NCBI GenBank assembly: GCA_032718475.1
Contig: JAUCBJ010002164.1
Location: 1 to 64,000, forward strand
Length of the DNA: 64,000 nt
Reading direction: 5' to 3'
Origin: Nemertoderma westbladi
Lineage: Eukaryota; Xenacoelomorpha; Nemertodermatida; Nemertodermatidae
Positions 10,972-21,105 of this stretch are shown here, piece by piece. A program made the translations under genes and the position numbers. A model generated the notes under the pieces. The model made no database searches. It was not told where the DNA came from and worked only from the letters and a program-made list of their open reading frames with translations. Numbering within the stretch: the stretch's first letter is position 1; every line of letters begins with the position of its first letter.

Positions 10972-11119
10972 TACTTTTACGAGCCGTATGAGAGCCAAAT
11001 CACGACAAAGACGAATTAGGAACGAGAGTTCCGCATCTCTGAGGAACGTAAGTTCCACCTCTGGCAGGAACGCGAGCACAACGTCAGGGGAAGATAACCA
11101 ATCATCGATATTTTCCAAA
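10972..11119 (+). CDS. Host gene exon 1 of those detected (inferred)
   Basis: A 148-bp open segment lies between ATTTCTAG and a strong donor, AAA followed by GTAAGTT at 11120. After one leading base the frame reads TFTSRMRAKSRQRRIRNESS and continues Ser- and Asn-rich to DNQSSIFSK, ending in phase 0. The other two frames contain stops. The phase fits the next exon at 11542. The peptide is low-complexity and charged, like the large terminal exon. An ATG lies at residue 6, so translation might start here, but an upstream exon is equally possible because the exon begins out of phase. Confidence 0.6.
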
Positions 11120-11541
11120 GTAAGTTGCCTAGACAACGGAAATAAAGCTATTAAATACTGCTAAGGGGAGAGGGGGGGATCCCAGCTAGGTTAATTATCA
11201 CACGGTGAAATTATCGATTTAAGGATAGGAGCAGGGTACAGTGGCATGTTATTCTAACCAAAACAATAAACTAAAGACAATAGAAGGGGTTATAGTAATA
11301 TTTTTAAGAGAAATCAATCGGACGAATATTGAATGCATCTAGAGTCCCCCATATCTGCCCCTCTGTAAGACTGTTTGTTAAAAGAAACGTTTGGATATAG
11401 GCAGAGGTGAACTGAAGGCCACGAAAATAAATACTGAAAAAAAGTAAAACACTAAAAAATAAGAAGAATCCAATTAATTAAACAACCGCAATTTATTCGT
11501 ATATTAATCCTTCATTTCTATTATTGAAGCATCAAATAGAG
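11120..11541 (+). other. Intron 1 (inferred)
   Basis: Bounded by GTAAGT and TAGAG. AT-rich, with no other features seen. Confidence 0.5.
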
Positions 11542-11667
11542 ACAAGTTTCCATGGAAACTACGACGAATTACCCAATGAGAGTACAGGATACCCGTCGAG
11601 TAGAGGTAGCCATACTGCGGTTCTTAGAAAACAGACAGCACAATGTGAAACAGAAACGTTCTTACAG
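11542..11667 (+). CDS. Host gene exon 2 of those detected (inferred)
   Basis: A 126-bp segment starts after AAATAGAG and ends TTACAG before a good donor GTAGGT. Read in phase 0 it gives 42 codons, TSFHGNYDELPNESTGYPSS through QTAQCETETFLQ, with no stop. Using the AG two bases upstream would require a phase mismatch with exon 1, so the AGAG acceptor was chosen. Composition (Ser, Thr, Asn, Glu) matches the flanking exons. No domain recognised. Confidence 0.6.
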
Positions 11668-12093
11668 GTAGGTGGAAAAAGTTAAAAAACTAATGTTCCT
11701 TTGTGTCTTAAAATAAAACATCATTACTGTAGGTCCACACTACTGCCAACCCACGCACCCAATGTATTAAATTATGTTAAACTTTGTATCACTTTTAAAT
11801 AATTATATTTTTAATCAATTTATAAATTTGCTTTATTGGATACTTTGCTGTACTTACAGTACAGTTTTTTTTTAATATTATTGTTCTTTTTTTTAGTACA
11901 ATCATTTTTTATAATAACTGTAAATTCAAATTGCTCGATCATTAAAAATTGAGCATTTAGATAAAAAGTGAAAGTTTAATTATCGGTATAAAATGTGCCA
12001 CTCTAATTGAATCCGGTGTAATTCTATCCGCTTAATAAAAACTATCGTTAAATTAATATTTTTCATTTACGGATACATTTTTATAATTTTTAG
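11668..12093 (+). other. Intron 2 (inferred)
   Basis: AT-rich sequence from GTAGGT to TTTTTAG. Poly-T runs near 11866-11893. No other features seen. Confidence 0.5.
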
Positions 12094-12281
12094 ATTGATA
12101 AACCACATGGTTCGCCCCAAACAAGGGAAAATCGCGCATACATACGCACTCCGGAGAACGCTCGTGTTTCCATGACAACAGGGATCTGCTCCAATGAGAA
12201 CACGTCAAATGAATCTCCAATCAACCGCCGTCATTCCTCCTATAGTCCACCTAACGGGAAAGTCTCAAGGACGGACCGCAG
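12094..12281 (+). CDS. Host gene exon 3 of those detected (inferred)
   Basis: A 188-bp segment after ATAATTTTTAG. In phase 0 it reads IDKPHGSPQTRENRAYIRTP and on through ESPINRRHSSYSPPNGK to RTDR. Sixty-two codons plus two bases fit the phase of the next exon at 14827. The donor CAG/GTCTCG is weak, which is the least certain boundary in this gene model; reading through it meets a stop five bases later. The peptide is basic and Ser/Asn-rich. Confidence 0.55.
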
Positions 12282-12344
12282 GTCTCGTTAAATTATATTT
12301 ATAATTATAGATTTTAACTAATTAAAATAGAATAGGAATGCAGG

Positions 12345-12512
12345 GTTGAATCTTCGCCCGCGTCTAACCTTCGCCCGCGTCCAACCATCGCCCTCGTCCA
12401 ACCTTCGCCCGCGTCCAACCTTCGCCCGCGTGAAACTTTCGCCCGCGTCCAACCTTCGCCCGCGTCCAAACCTTCGCCCGCGTCCAAACCTTCGCCCGCG
12501 TCCAACGTTCGC
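12345..12512 (+). repeat. 17-bp GC-rich minisatellite, left block
   Basis: About ten copies of a 17-18 bp unit with core TTCGCCCGCGTCCAAC, much more GC-rich than its surroundings. It lies in the intron after exon 3. The same repeat resumes on the other side of the LINE at 14356. Apparent ORFs on both strands are repeat translations. Confidence 0.93.
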
Positions 12513-14355
12513 CCGACACTACAGCTGAGCAACAGGTATGAGGCTCTTGCCTCTGAGGCGGCAGATCACTGTGAGGGCTATACTGCCTTTACAGAAGCAG
12601 TTAAGTTAGCAGCTGCGGAAACAGTTCCTGTAAACCCTCGAAACAGGAAAAGGGCCCCCTGGACTGACAACAAAATTCAGAAGTGCCGAAATGACCTTCA
12701 TAAGGCGCAGAAAGAGTCCCGACTCAAACAGACTACAGCGGCCAAGAATGCAGTTAAGGCTGCATCTAGGTCCCTGAACAGGCAGTACTCTGTTAATCTA
12801 CAGGAGCTAATAAACCAACAGGTTGATGCCATCAATGAGGCTGACGACAGCAGGCAATCATCCCAGGCATGGAAATCAATCAATCTGCTTACTGGGGGAA
12901 AAGCCAACCAACCACCAAGGTTAAGGCTGAATCACCAGCCGATCGCCTCAATGGTTGGAAAGCCCACTTTGAAAAGCTCCTCAATAATGACAGGGTATTG
13001 CCTGATAACTTTATAGAAGTAAAAGTGTCTGAGTCTGTACTCCCAGATATTCCCATTGGCGATATCTCCTTTGCAGAAGTGAAGGCTGCTGCAAAGAGCA
13101 TTAATACCAATCGTGCCAGTGGAGTAGATGGTGTTCCCCCTGAGGTCTTTAAAATACCTGAGTGTTTAAAGCTCATCTATCCCATCATAGTAGACATGTA
13201 CCGAACAACAAGAGTCCCACAAGAAATGAAAACAAATAAGTTGGTGCCAGTTCCAAAGAAGGGCAACCTAACACTCTATGGTTCTTTTCGGGGAATCTCA
13301 TTGATCTCGATTGCTGCAAAGCTATACAATAGGATTCTATTAAATCGCATCAGGGATCCCATTGAGAGACTGCTCCGTGGAAATCAGAATGGGTTCCGTT
13401 AAAGGTCGTGGGACCATGGAGCCCATTTTGGCACTTAGAAGGATAATTGAAGAATTATCAAAAAAGAAAGACAGGCATCTGGCTGTTATCTTTGTTGACT
13501 TCTTCAAGGCCTTTGATTCAGTCTCTCGCTCACGTATGTTCAGCATACTTTCATTATATGGGATTCCTGATGAAATTATTGCAGCAATCAGATCAGTATA
13601 CGATGGTTCGACAACATTTGTGTCTACTGTTGACGGTGACACAGAACCATTTGAAGTGTTATGGGGCGTCCTCCAAGGAGACACACCTGCACCATTCTTG
13701 TTCATTATTGTGGTTGACTATGTCCTACGCATGTCCTTAGATCATCATAATGAATGATGATGGGGTGATGATAACTCCACCTACTGGCTCCAGAAGTCGA
13801 GGAAATCCTGCCAAGTACCTAACTGATCTAGACTTTGCTGATGACTTAGGAGTACTCTCAGAATCATTAGAGGGAGCCCAACGGCTCCTCAGCTCATTAG
13901 AACATGCTGCTTCTAGTGTTGGTCTTTTTATTAACTCCAGAAAGACCAAAATTCTGACCGTTAACTTTGAAAGTCCTCAGCAAGTCTCTGATCGGATGAG
14001 CATAAGCTCAAAGGATGGTATGCTTGAGCATGTGGACGACTTCTGTTACCTGGGATCATGGATCCGGAAGTCAGGTGAGGACCTTCGAATACGTAAGGGA
14101 AAGGCATGGGCAGCCTTGAATAGGCTTTCCAGGATTTGGAAGTCACCGAGAGTTAATCGGAAACTTAAGGTCCGATTATTTAGAGCAGCAATAGTTCCAG
14201 TACTCCTCTACGGGAGTCCATGCTGGGCTCTAACTGCTGAGGACACCAAATCTCTGGATGGCACATTCACAAGAATGCTACGCCGGGTTCATTGTGTCAA
14301 GTACAATGCACACATCTCCAACCAGACACTATATAACATTGGAGGTGTCTCATTA
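12513..14355 (+). mobile_element. LINE copy 2, truncated at both ends
   Basis: This copy extends further 5' than copy 1, into the region before the RT (RYEALASEAADHCEGYTAF, then WKSINLLTGGK), and stops at IGGVSL, about 260 codons of copy 1 sequence plus the 3' end being absent or replaced. Both ends abut the same 17-bp minisatellite. Loss of the 3' end is unusual for target-primed LINE insertion. The copy lies in sense orientation within an inferred host intron. Confidence 0.88.
12515..14350 (+). pseudogene. LINE copy 2 ORF2-like reverse transcriptase, frameshifted
   Basis: Coding fragments are in several frames. A pre-RT segment runs to about 12905. The frame then shifts to 12869-13402 (NRASGVDGVPPEVF, ending NGFR), where a TAA arises next to a short indel relative to copy 1. 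The segment 13362-13757 carries FVDFFKAFDSV and GVLQGD. A 4-nt repeat (AATGAATG) near 13750 shifts into 13750-14439, which carries FADDLGVLS, KTKIL, YLGSWIRKSG and LLYGSPCWALT. The last frame runs into the minisatellite at about 14356. RT catalytic motifs are present but split. The clade is undetermined, as for copy 1. Confidence 0.85.
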
Positions 14356-14420
14356 GTCGCGTCCAACTTTCGCCCGCGTCAAACTTTCGCCCGCGTCAAA
14401 CTTTCGCCCGCGTCCAACCG
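14356..14420 (+). repeat. 17-bp GC-rich minisatellite, right block
   Basis: Three to four further units of the same CGCCCGCGTC repeat as 12345-12512, in the same orientation, directly joined to the truncated 3' side of LINE copy 2. Confidence 0.9.
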
Positions 14421-14826
14421 CGAACCGCGTACAGTATGAATTTAAGAGTAATATGTTCAGCAGTTTTCAGCGTTCTGACCCACGTCTATCTTTGTATACT
14501 GAGCGAGCGCAACGAGGAATGTTTACATAATTGAACAAGTATCTTCAGCGCTGAACAGTGCCCTTTTCGTAAAATTGTGGACTTAAATTTTAAAACATTT
14601 CAACTTATCGGCATTCTGAACGTTAATTATCACTTTAATGTTTAGGAATAGTGATAAAAGTAATATCCTTTTTTTTAAGGAATTAGTTGAGTTACTGTAA
14701 CAACTGTACGGTTAATAATACAGGTAGGCCTAATCTTACATTTTTCATACAATAGCTTCTCTGGGGGTTATCTTCCTTAAAATGGTCAAGTATCGTTTAA
14801 ATATTAACGTATTTACTTTCGCGCAG
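14421..14826 (+). other. Distal part of inferred intron 3
   Basis: AT-rich, with no gene, ending in TTTACTTTCGCGCAG, a plausible 3' splice site at 14826. Confidence 0.5.
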
Positions 14827-14987
14827 ATATTCCTCAATGGAGAGCCGTGGTGGAGGGCGATATTCGGTGAGCCCGCAATCCTCTACAATCACGTCATCAA
14901 ATGCTGCACACCAAAGCATAAGGGCCAATGAATACTTCAGTACAGTAACAGCCAATAAGCTACCTCCACGCCATGGACACATTGCAG
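14827..14987 (+). CDS. Host gene exon 4 of those detected (inferred)
   Basis: A 161-bp segment lies between TTTCGCGCAG and the donor TTGCAG/GTTACC. After one leading base, which completes an Arg codon with exon 3, it reads YSSMESRGGGRYSVSPQSST and continues to RHGHIA, leaving one base. That base joins the GG at the start of the next exon to give Gly, a precise phase fit. The other frames contain stops. The peptide is Ser-, Gly- and Arg-rich. Confidence 0.65.
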
Positions 14988-15050
14988 GTTACCTATATCG
15001 TATTTAAATACACAGTATATAATAATGTAATATAACAGTATGATAATGCC

Positions 15051-15180
15051 CTCCATTAGCGAAAAAATTCAACCGACCCTGTTGGGGCTCGAACCCGGTA
15101 CCTAGGTTTCAATTCTCCACCTATCTTCAGCCTGGTGTGTGTGTCTATATGACAACTGAGCTACCAGGACCGAATGAAGA
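15051..15180 (-). repeat. tRNA-derived SINE-like unit (minus)
   Basis: On the minus strand TCCTGGTAGCTCAGTTGTC is a good A-box with D-arm, and CGGGTTCGAGCCCCAACAGG is a good B-box with T-arm. The distance between boxes is longer than in a plain tRNA, and the unit is followed by GTTGAATTTTTTCGC. It is most likely a SINE head. Confidence 0.6.
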
Positions 15181-15382
15181 ATTTATTCGCTATGGAGTGG
15201 GCTATCATATTTTGTCCTTTTCCAATAACTCAAAGGAAAGTACAACATTATACCGGAGCTCTGCCAGTGATGTCAACCATGCCTCAAAGAATAACGACTG
15301 TATATTGAGTGCTATCAGTGTTCGAGCACCAATAGGGCCGGTTGAAATATTTTGCTTTGGAGAGCATTATCATAATTTTCTA

Positions 15383-15570
15383 TTATCTTATTAGATCGGG
15401 AGACGCGGGTTCGATCCCCGCTGGTGGCGAATTCATTTTTTCTGCTTTGCTTTACATTTTTCATGCACATATTCTAATAAGTGTTTATTAGTTTATAAGC
15501 TCTTACTGTAATGTTATTTCTTATTGTATTGTGCGTTTTTTTTCTTTGGGAATTAAATTGAATTGAATTG
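15383..15570 (+). repeat. tRNA-derived SINE 3' portion with TTGAA tail
   Basis: It starts with a B-box (CGCGGGTTCGATCCCCGC), followed by GGCGAATTCATTTTTTCTGC, an AT-rich body and a tail ATTGAATTGAATTGAA. The junction GCGAATT plus T-run also follows the B-box of the unit at 51176, so these share a SINE-like 3' module. No A-box is visible, so the copy looks 5'-truncated. Confidence 0.6.
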
Positions 15571-16031
15571 AAAAAATATCAATACACATTACAAGTCAAC
15601 CTGATCCTTCTTATTGATGACACTGCTTCCGGGGTCCTCTACACATCCTCGACCGGCCACTGGATGTCCTCCGACAGCAGGTTCCCTGAGCGATACCGGA
15701 AGTCACGTGGGAAGGGAGGTAGATATTCTACTAGGGAAGCGCCTAAGGGATCGGATAAGTGTCTTTCGATACTCTCACCCCCATGACGAAAGATATTTGT
15801 TTGCTGAAGGAGTTCCCTTACAATTGTTTTGGTTTGAATAGCATTTCATTGTAACCTGTTCAGTTCATTTTCTTCAACTGTGCCGCGTTACGCACTTTTG
15901 TCTGTTAGTCTATAGCTTTTAATTATGGTTTTTCTGAGCATCCTGAGCAAAACTCCCACGATTAACATAACAAATCGTACAGTACGTGATTCACATTCTT
16001 TATTAACTATCTATTTATTTATTTACTACAG
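15571..16031 (+). other. Distal part of inferred intron 4
   Basis: Contains a less AT-rich stretch at 15600-15840 with overlapping short ORFs (15568-15786, 15614-15841) that match nothing recognised. An additional phase-neutral exon here cannot be excluded. It ends with TTATTTACTACAG, a good acceptor. Confidence 0.45.
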
Positions 16032-17485
16032 GGATGAGAGCGGGAGTGACACGATATGCACCAATATCCCAGAGCCGATATTCGAGTGAATCGGACCGAG
16101 AAATTCCTGATTCGCAGTGTTGTGACACCATCGAGGAAGATGAGGAAAATGATTATTACCTCGAGAAACCCGAAGGAAACTCAGATAAACATAAATTCGA
16201 GCGGAATTCATCAGCGGTATCGCGAGATCGATTTGATAACAACAATGTTGGAAGGAAACTGTGGAAAATGTCTTCTGAAACTTCAGATGAAGATCTATGG
16301 GGTTCCAACGAGTCGCAAATTTGTAACAAAGTGGAGGATGCTGTCGAAACAAGATATAGAAGACGTAGAAAAATTGGGTGCGCGGTAATTGGAAAAGATT
16401 CTACGTCTTTAGGAGACCAGGACTCGCCCTCAATACCAGTTCGAAATCCCTTGCCAATACAATCCAATCATAAACTCTCACTACAAAGCCAGACGATTAA
16501 TAAAAAAACAGACCTTTGGTTGAGAAGAGACGATTACAGCCACTCAAACAAGCCGAGATCAAACAGTCTCCCATTGGATCCGAAATCAACTGCTTGTTCT
16601 ACAATATTGAAAACAAAAGCTAATGATAACCCTATAAAAATACAGGTAACAGCTGATATCGAAACTTCGGGCAATATTAATCAACCAATAAGAGGAGAAT
16701 ACCAGCAGGGTAGCAACCAATTAGCGTTGGTTCCTTATAAGTATCTCACCATGATATCCCCACTTTCTAAACATAAAGACTTGCATACTAGTCAAATACT
16801 CAATCAAAACGGTGGTGGTGGTGGAGATTGCACATCGGTGGTCAATAAAACAGGGTCGGAAGTTTCTAACCGGAAACATTCGCGCCTCGAAAAGTCTAGT
16901 AAATCGATACACGAGATTGCGATCAAGTTAATGCCTAAACAAATTGACGCGAACAAATCGCAACTTCTTGCAGTACCAACATCAAAAGGGAAAACAACAT
17001 CGTCTCTGAGATTTCAAGATGTCGTTATTGACAAAGATAAAACTCACTTTCCTGAAGAGCCACATTCAACTGCTGGGACCCTTCAGTTTTGTTATCACCA
17101 AAGAGATTGGCAGTTATCTCATAGACGGCGGTTAAAACAAATGTCTGGAGTGAAAGTCTCCCTGACAAAGTCCATAGAGTTCTACTTATCGAGATATCAG
17201 GTTCACGATCTCTACCGGGGATGCGTCCTATGCAACGCCACGGTATCAATGGCAACAGGCAATCAGGACCACGAGAGATGGGAAACTTTGAGAAAACTCT
17301 CTTCCCAAACTCTCCGCTTATACCAACCCACCAAGGACTCATCAATTAACTATGCAAATCTAAAGCCATTGAATCTTTCCACATTTTGTAGCTCATATTC
17401 CAGAACATATCGTGTTACCATGGAAACTTATCAACCAATTAGCCTTAGTAATGTATTACTTGAATCTGCAGTATCAATCATTTAG
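16032..17485 (+). CDS. Host gene terminal coding exon, unrecognised disordered protein
   Basis: A 1.45-kb open exon starts after CTACAG; the reading phase joins exon 4. From the internal Met (16034) it encodes 483 residues: acidic/Ser-rich near residues 15-60 (SESDREIPDSQ, TIEEDEENDYYLE), basic near 105-115 (RYRRRRKIGCAV), long polar Ser/Asn/Lys-rich stretches, a GGGGG run near residue 260, and a less disordered C-terminal part with HQRDWQLSHRRRLKQ, YRGCVLCNAT and SINYANLKPLNLS. No signal peptide, membrane segment or known domain was recognised. A long frame with near-random codon use and no repeats argues for a real gene. With the four upstream exons the product would be about 690 residues. 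Function unknown. Confidence 0.75.
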
Positions 17486-17497
17486 CTATTTTTATAC

Positions 17498-17503
17498 AAT
17501 AAA
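17498..17503 (+). promoter_or_regulatory. Polyadenylation signal AATAAA of the host gene
   Basis: AATAAA lies 13 bases after the stop codon of the terminal exon. The short 3' UTR this implies is unusual but possible; further A/T-rich signals follow. Confidence 0.5.
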
Positions 17504-18739
17504 GATATAATATATAAGATAGTATATGATATAATTACTATTAATTTCGTTCTTGAAATTTGTACGTTGTATTTTCGGAAATGAGAATAGGGAAAGCGTT
17601 TTTTTACAATTAATTTAAAAAAAATGAATTACATTGACCTTAACATGAAGTACACAGGTTAGTAAATAACTGCGTTTACCATTATAGTTATTGGTACTAC
17701 AGTAATTCCAAAGTTTAATTCCACAATTTAATTCGTATTAACACGAAACTTGTGTTTTAAAAGTAATATATTAAGGCACTAGACAACAATGAATATATTA
17801 AAAGAAGACGATTCATTAAACTTTAAAGTTTTCATCATTTATCATATATTAAACAAATATATTAAGTATATTTTAGGCGTAGAGGCGACCCAATTTGTAA
17901 GAAATATGAAAAACTTACCTTATGCTGATATTATTGATACTGAAATATTAATTTACCACGCAAAACAATCATCTCATCCAATCATTCTGTGAGATAAACA
18001 ATAATAATAAGCTAGCTGTCTTTAGTCTGGCTTATTTCAGTATATTGCTGCACGTCCACAAATTACGCAACGCCAATTGGCCAATATATCACCCACCAAC
18101 CCCACCAACCGCAACCCCCCTTATTACTCAAAAATATGTACATTACTTTGTACTGTGTTTAATATTGTTCTACTTATGTAAAATTGGGGGTTGTAAAGCC
18201 CTATTAGAAACCAAATAAACCACTTAAATACCGATTTTGTAATATAATCTCTCAATATTCATTTGTATCTCATAACTGATCATCGTGCTGTGAGGAGGAC
18301 CCCTGCGACTCTTAACCCTATTAGTACCGGGCGAAAAATGTTGTACAAACAAAGGGGGGGGGGGGGGGGGGGTCCCTTCTCTAAAATCTACAAATTTTAA
18401 CGAAAACGTTTGATTTTTTGTTTGTACGTAGATTTTACTAGTCTGAATCCGACTGAAAATAAAAATTTCGAGAAAATGTAATGGGGTGGATATTTTGCAG
18501 CATAAAAATTTCAAAAAATCAAAAAATTTGCAAGTTACAATTTTCGGCAAATCGTTTTTAAATAGGTTTTTTAACAGGTTTTCTGGGGCCAAAATCCATC
18601 GGAAAATATTTAAAAATAATCTGATTTCTATAAATGGCTGTTTTAGGCCTCTGCGTAGGCAAAAAAATGAAAAAACAAAGTAACCATGACTTTTCAATTT
18701 GAACGCAAATTTTTTATTCACTTATACGATGCTATATAA
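17504..18739. other. Intergenic with a 20-nt G run
   Basis: AT-rich DNA. A run of about 20 G lies at 18354-18372. The 165-codon minus-strand ORF at 18224-18721 crosses this run (giving PPPPPP) and is rich in Phe/Lys/Leu from AT-rich DNA, so it is not called. The 67-codon ORF at 17789-17992 is also unsupported. Confidence 0.5.
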
Positions 18740-19575
18740 ATTCACATTTTCAGGTATTCTGGGGCGCTGATTCTAGTGGAATAGTTTTGCCAGTTCATTG
18801 CTACTTGTATTTTACGGCTTAATATGCCAATCAATATTTTGGTGCTATCACCAAATTTCGTACCCATCACCAAAAAGTACAAGTTTGCAATGTCAAGTGC
18901 GGTTTTAATTGATTCCATCGGATTTAGGACCCTCATAAACCCGTATAACGCAAGAAACAAGATGATACTATCTATTGATCAATTTTATTATTTTCAAAAA
19001 TTTGGTGCTGGCACAACAATTTTCACCCATCGGCGAAAAATAAAAGTTTGAAAACTCTTATGCAATTTTTACTTATTCCATTGAATTCAGAACCCTCACA
19101 AACACATATAACGCAAGAAACTAGGTGACATAATCAATTTATATATTTGATGGTTTTCAAAATTGGTGCTACAGTAGCACCAAATCTTGCACCATTTCCG
19201 AAAAATACAAGTTTGAGATGTCTGGTTATATAATTATGTATTCCATTTAATTCAGAACCCCCATAAACCTCTAATACGCGAGAAAGAAGTTGTCACAAGC
19301 AATTGAACTATATAGAATGAATTTTCAAAATTTCGTTCTGCCAACAAATTTTGCACACAGCACCGAAAAATACAATTTTGATACGCGTGGTGCAACTCGT
19401 ATATATTCCATCGAAACCAGAACCCCAAAAAACCCCTACTGCGCAAAAAACATGTTCAAACAATCAATTTACAAAATTGACAAATTTCAAAATTTGGTGT
19501 TGGCACCAAAATTTGGCACCCACCGTAAAAAACAAGTTTGAAACTTCTAAATTAATTTATATAAATTCCATCTAA
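18740..19575 (+). repeat. Diverged tandem array with period about 163 bp, five units
   Basis: A recurring landmark, a CGAAAAATACAAGTTTG-like string, is found ending near 18887, 19050, 19215, 19380 and 19540, a spacing of 160-165 bp. Each unit also contains TTCCAT...TTCAGAACCC, CATAAAC, ACGCAAGAAA and TTTTCAAAATTTGGTGCT. Units are clearly diverged, so the array is old. ORFs inside are not supported. Confidence 0.85.
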
Positions 19576-20004
19576 TTACTAACACCAGAATACAGGTGTA
19601 AATCAAAAATAGAGATGTTACAAATCATATTTCATGAAATGTAATTTCATCAACGTCTCAAAAAAAAAGTGGTTAAACATGCTCTTATTAGTCGAAAACT
19701 TCCCAATATTTTTGAAAACCGTTTACTACGGTGGCTGAAAGCGGCCAAAATAATTCACTACTTTTTTAATTTTTAATTTGATCAACATTTTTTTCTTGAA
19801 TTTCAACCCGGGTTGAAATTAATATCACGATATCCGGATAACCATCCGTCTTTATTTGGCGGGACCAAGTGGCAGCAACATCTTGTTTGATCTGTAGGAC
19901 CGGAAGATTGAACCAAAACCAAGGTTGAACCGATTGCAGAATGCCATCATAATTCTGGCTGATTTCATCATCAAGTACAGTTCGGCCATATCTTTGGGTT
20001 GGGT
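19576..20004. other. Intergenic, no gene seen
   Basis: AT-rich to 19840, then a more balanced stretch at 19850-20000 with a short open frame (NRLQNAIIILADFIIKYS) that could be a gene or transposon remnant. No family recognised. Confidence 0.4.
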
Positions 20005-20250
20005 TCTTTGGTTCAACCGACAGCCGATAGCAGACAACCGATGGGGTTCAACTGACAGAAGAAGACAACCGACAGCAGACAGCCGACAGCAGACAACCGA
20101 AGGCAGACAACCGACAGGGGACAACTGACAACCGACAGGGTTGAACTGATAGCAGACAACCCACAGCAGATAACCGACAGCAGACAACCGAAAGCAGACA
20201 ACCGAAGGCAGACAACCGACAGGGGACAACTGACAGCAAACAACCGACAC
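20005..20250 (+). repeat. Minisatellite of GACAACCGACAGCA-type units
   Basis: Imperfect 7- and 14-bp units built from CAGACAACCGA, interspersed with GGGGACAACTGACA and GGGTTGAACTGA. A longer block (CCGAAGGCAGACAACCGACA then GGGGACAACTGACA) occurs twice, giving higher-order structure. The Cys/Leu/Ser-rich minus-strand ORFs are repeat translations. Confidence 0.88.
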
Positions 20251-20448
20251 CCAGCTTTCTAGCTTTTGTGATAGGGGTCCACAACGTCGCTTTCATCTCA
20301 TAAAACCAATTCCATTCGTTTCAGTGCCTCAGAATTAGTCAGAAAATATATTTTAATAGTAATCAGAGTGTTTATAATTTTTGAAATATTGAAATATCTT
20401 GATTTTTTTTTACATTTTTACCATTTTCCCGAGATACTAAATTTTCAC
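20251..20448. other. Short AT-rich flank of the Gypsy element
   Basis: No features seen. CAT precedes the element here and also follows it at 26248-26250; too short to call a target duplication. Confidence 0.35.
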
Positions 20449-20450
20449 AT

Positions 20451-20841
20451 CGCCAAAGTGGTAAAGTCGCCACTTGGCTGACTGGTAATAGGAATGCTAA
20501 TAGGAAGATAGGCTATAATCCAATCGTATAATAAGCGATAGACAGGGTGGTAAATATCCTGCTATGGTAAAGGTAAAGCTAACCAACAAATGATAGGCCT
20601 AACTAACTAGGTGAGGTAAAACCTATGACGGTAGGTACTCAACGAACCAGGGATATAGGCCGTGAGGTGTAGTACCGGTAAGGGTGTGATCTGACAGTCA
20701 GGGCCTCCCTCGGTACAGGTATGTCCGACTCAGACCGGGACTCCCAGATAAGGCTACCGGTAGGTCCCGACTGGCCCTCTATGAACCTAATGCCACCAAC
20801 CCTGCGGGGTGGGGCAAGATGTCCGTAGGACGGTCTGGCGC
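20451..20841 (-). repeat. 3' LTR of the Gypsy element
   Basis: Direct repeat of 25859-26248. On the plus strand it starts CGCCAAAGTGG and ends GGTCTGGCGC, so the LTR is framed by short inverted CGCCA/TGGCG motifs. Just inside, on the minus strand, a purine-rich stretch AGGTCGAAGGATGT could be the polypurine tract. Confidence 0.9.
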
Positions 20842-21105
20842 GACATCCTTCGACCTTTTTACCTTTCTATTCTGGTGGCACTGCACAACACAATATCAAA
20901 TCACTATCAATCAGACTAATATTGACACAGCTACACCATGTACTTTCAGTTTGAACGACTTACGTCACGTTTTAGATATAAGTTTGTGAAATGACTCGCT
21001 AGTGACAGGATTAACTTTCAGTTTCAGTTGTACAGTCGGGCGGACTTTACTATATCAGTTTTAAAGCTATAAGTAGTACTAGGGATATTAGGCTCACTAC
21101 TTGAG
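20842..21105 (-). other. Gypsy 3' untranslated region
   Basis: Lies between the pol stop and the 3' LTR. No ORF or motif besides the purine-rich stretch beside the LTR. Confidence 0.6.

Noticed and set aside
15568-15841. Possible extra exon of the host gene
   Set aside because: The frames are open and less AT-rich, but no acceptor/donor pair of matching phase was convincing, and exon 4 already joins the terminal exon in phase.
18224-18721. 165-codon minus-strand ORF
   Set aside because: It crosses a run of about 20 G giving poly-Pro, has Phe/Lys/Leu composition typical of translated AT-rich DNA, and shows no domain.
19852-20296. Cys/Leu/Ser-rich minus-strand ORFs
   Set aside because: Translations of the GACAACCGACAGCA minisatellite in all three frames.
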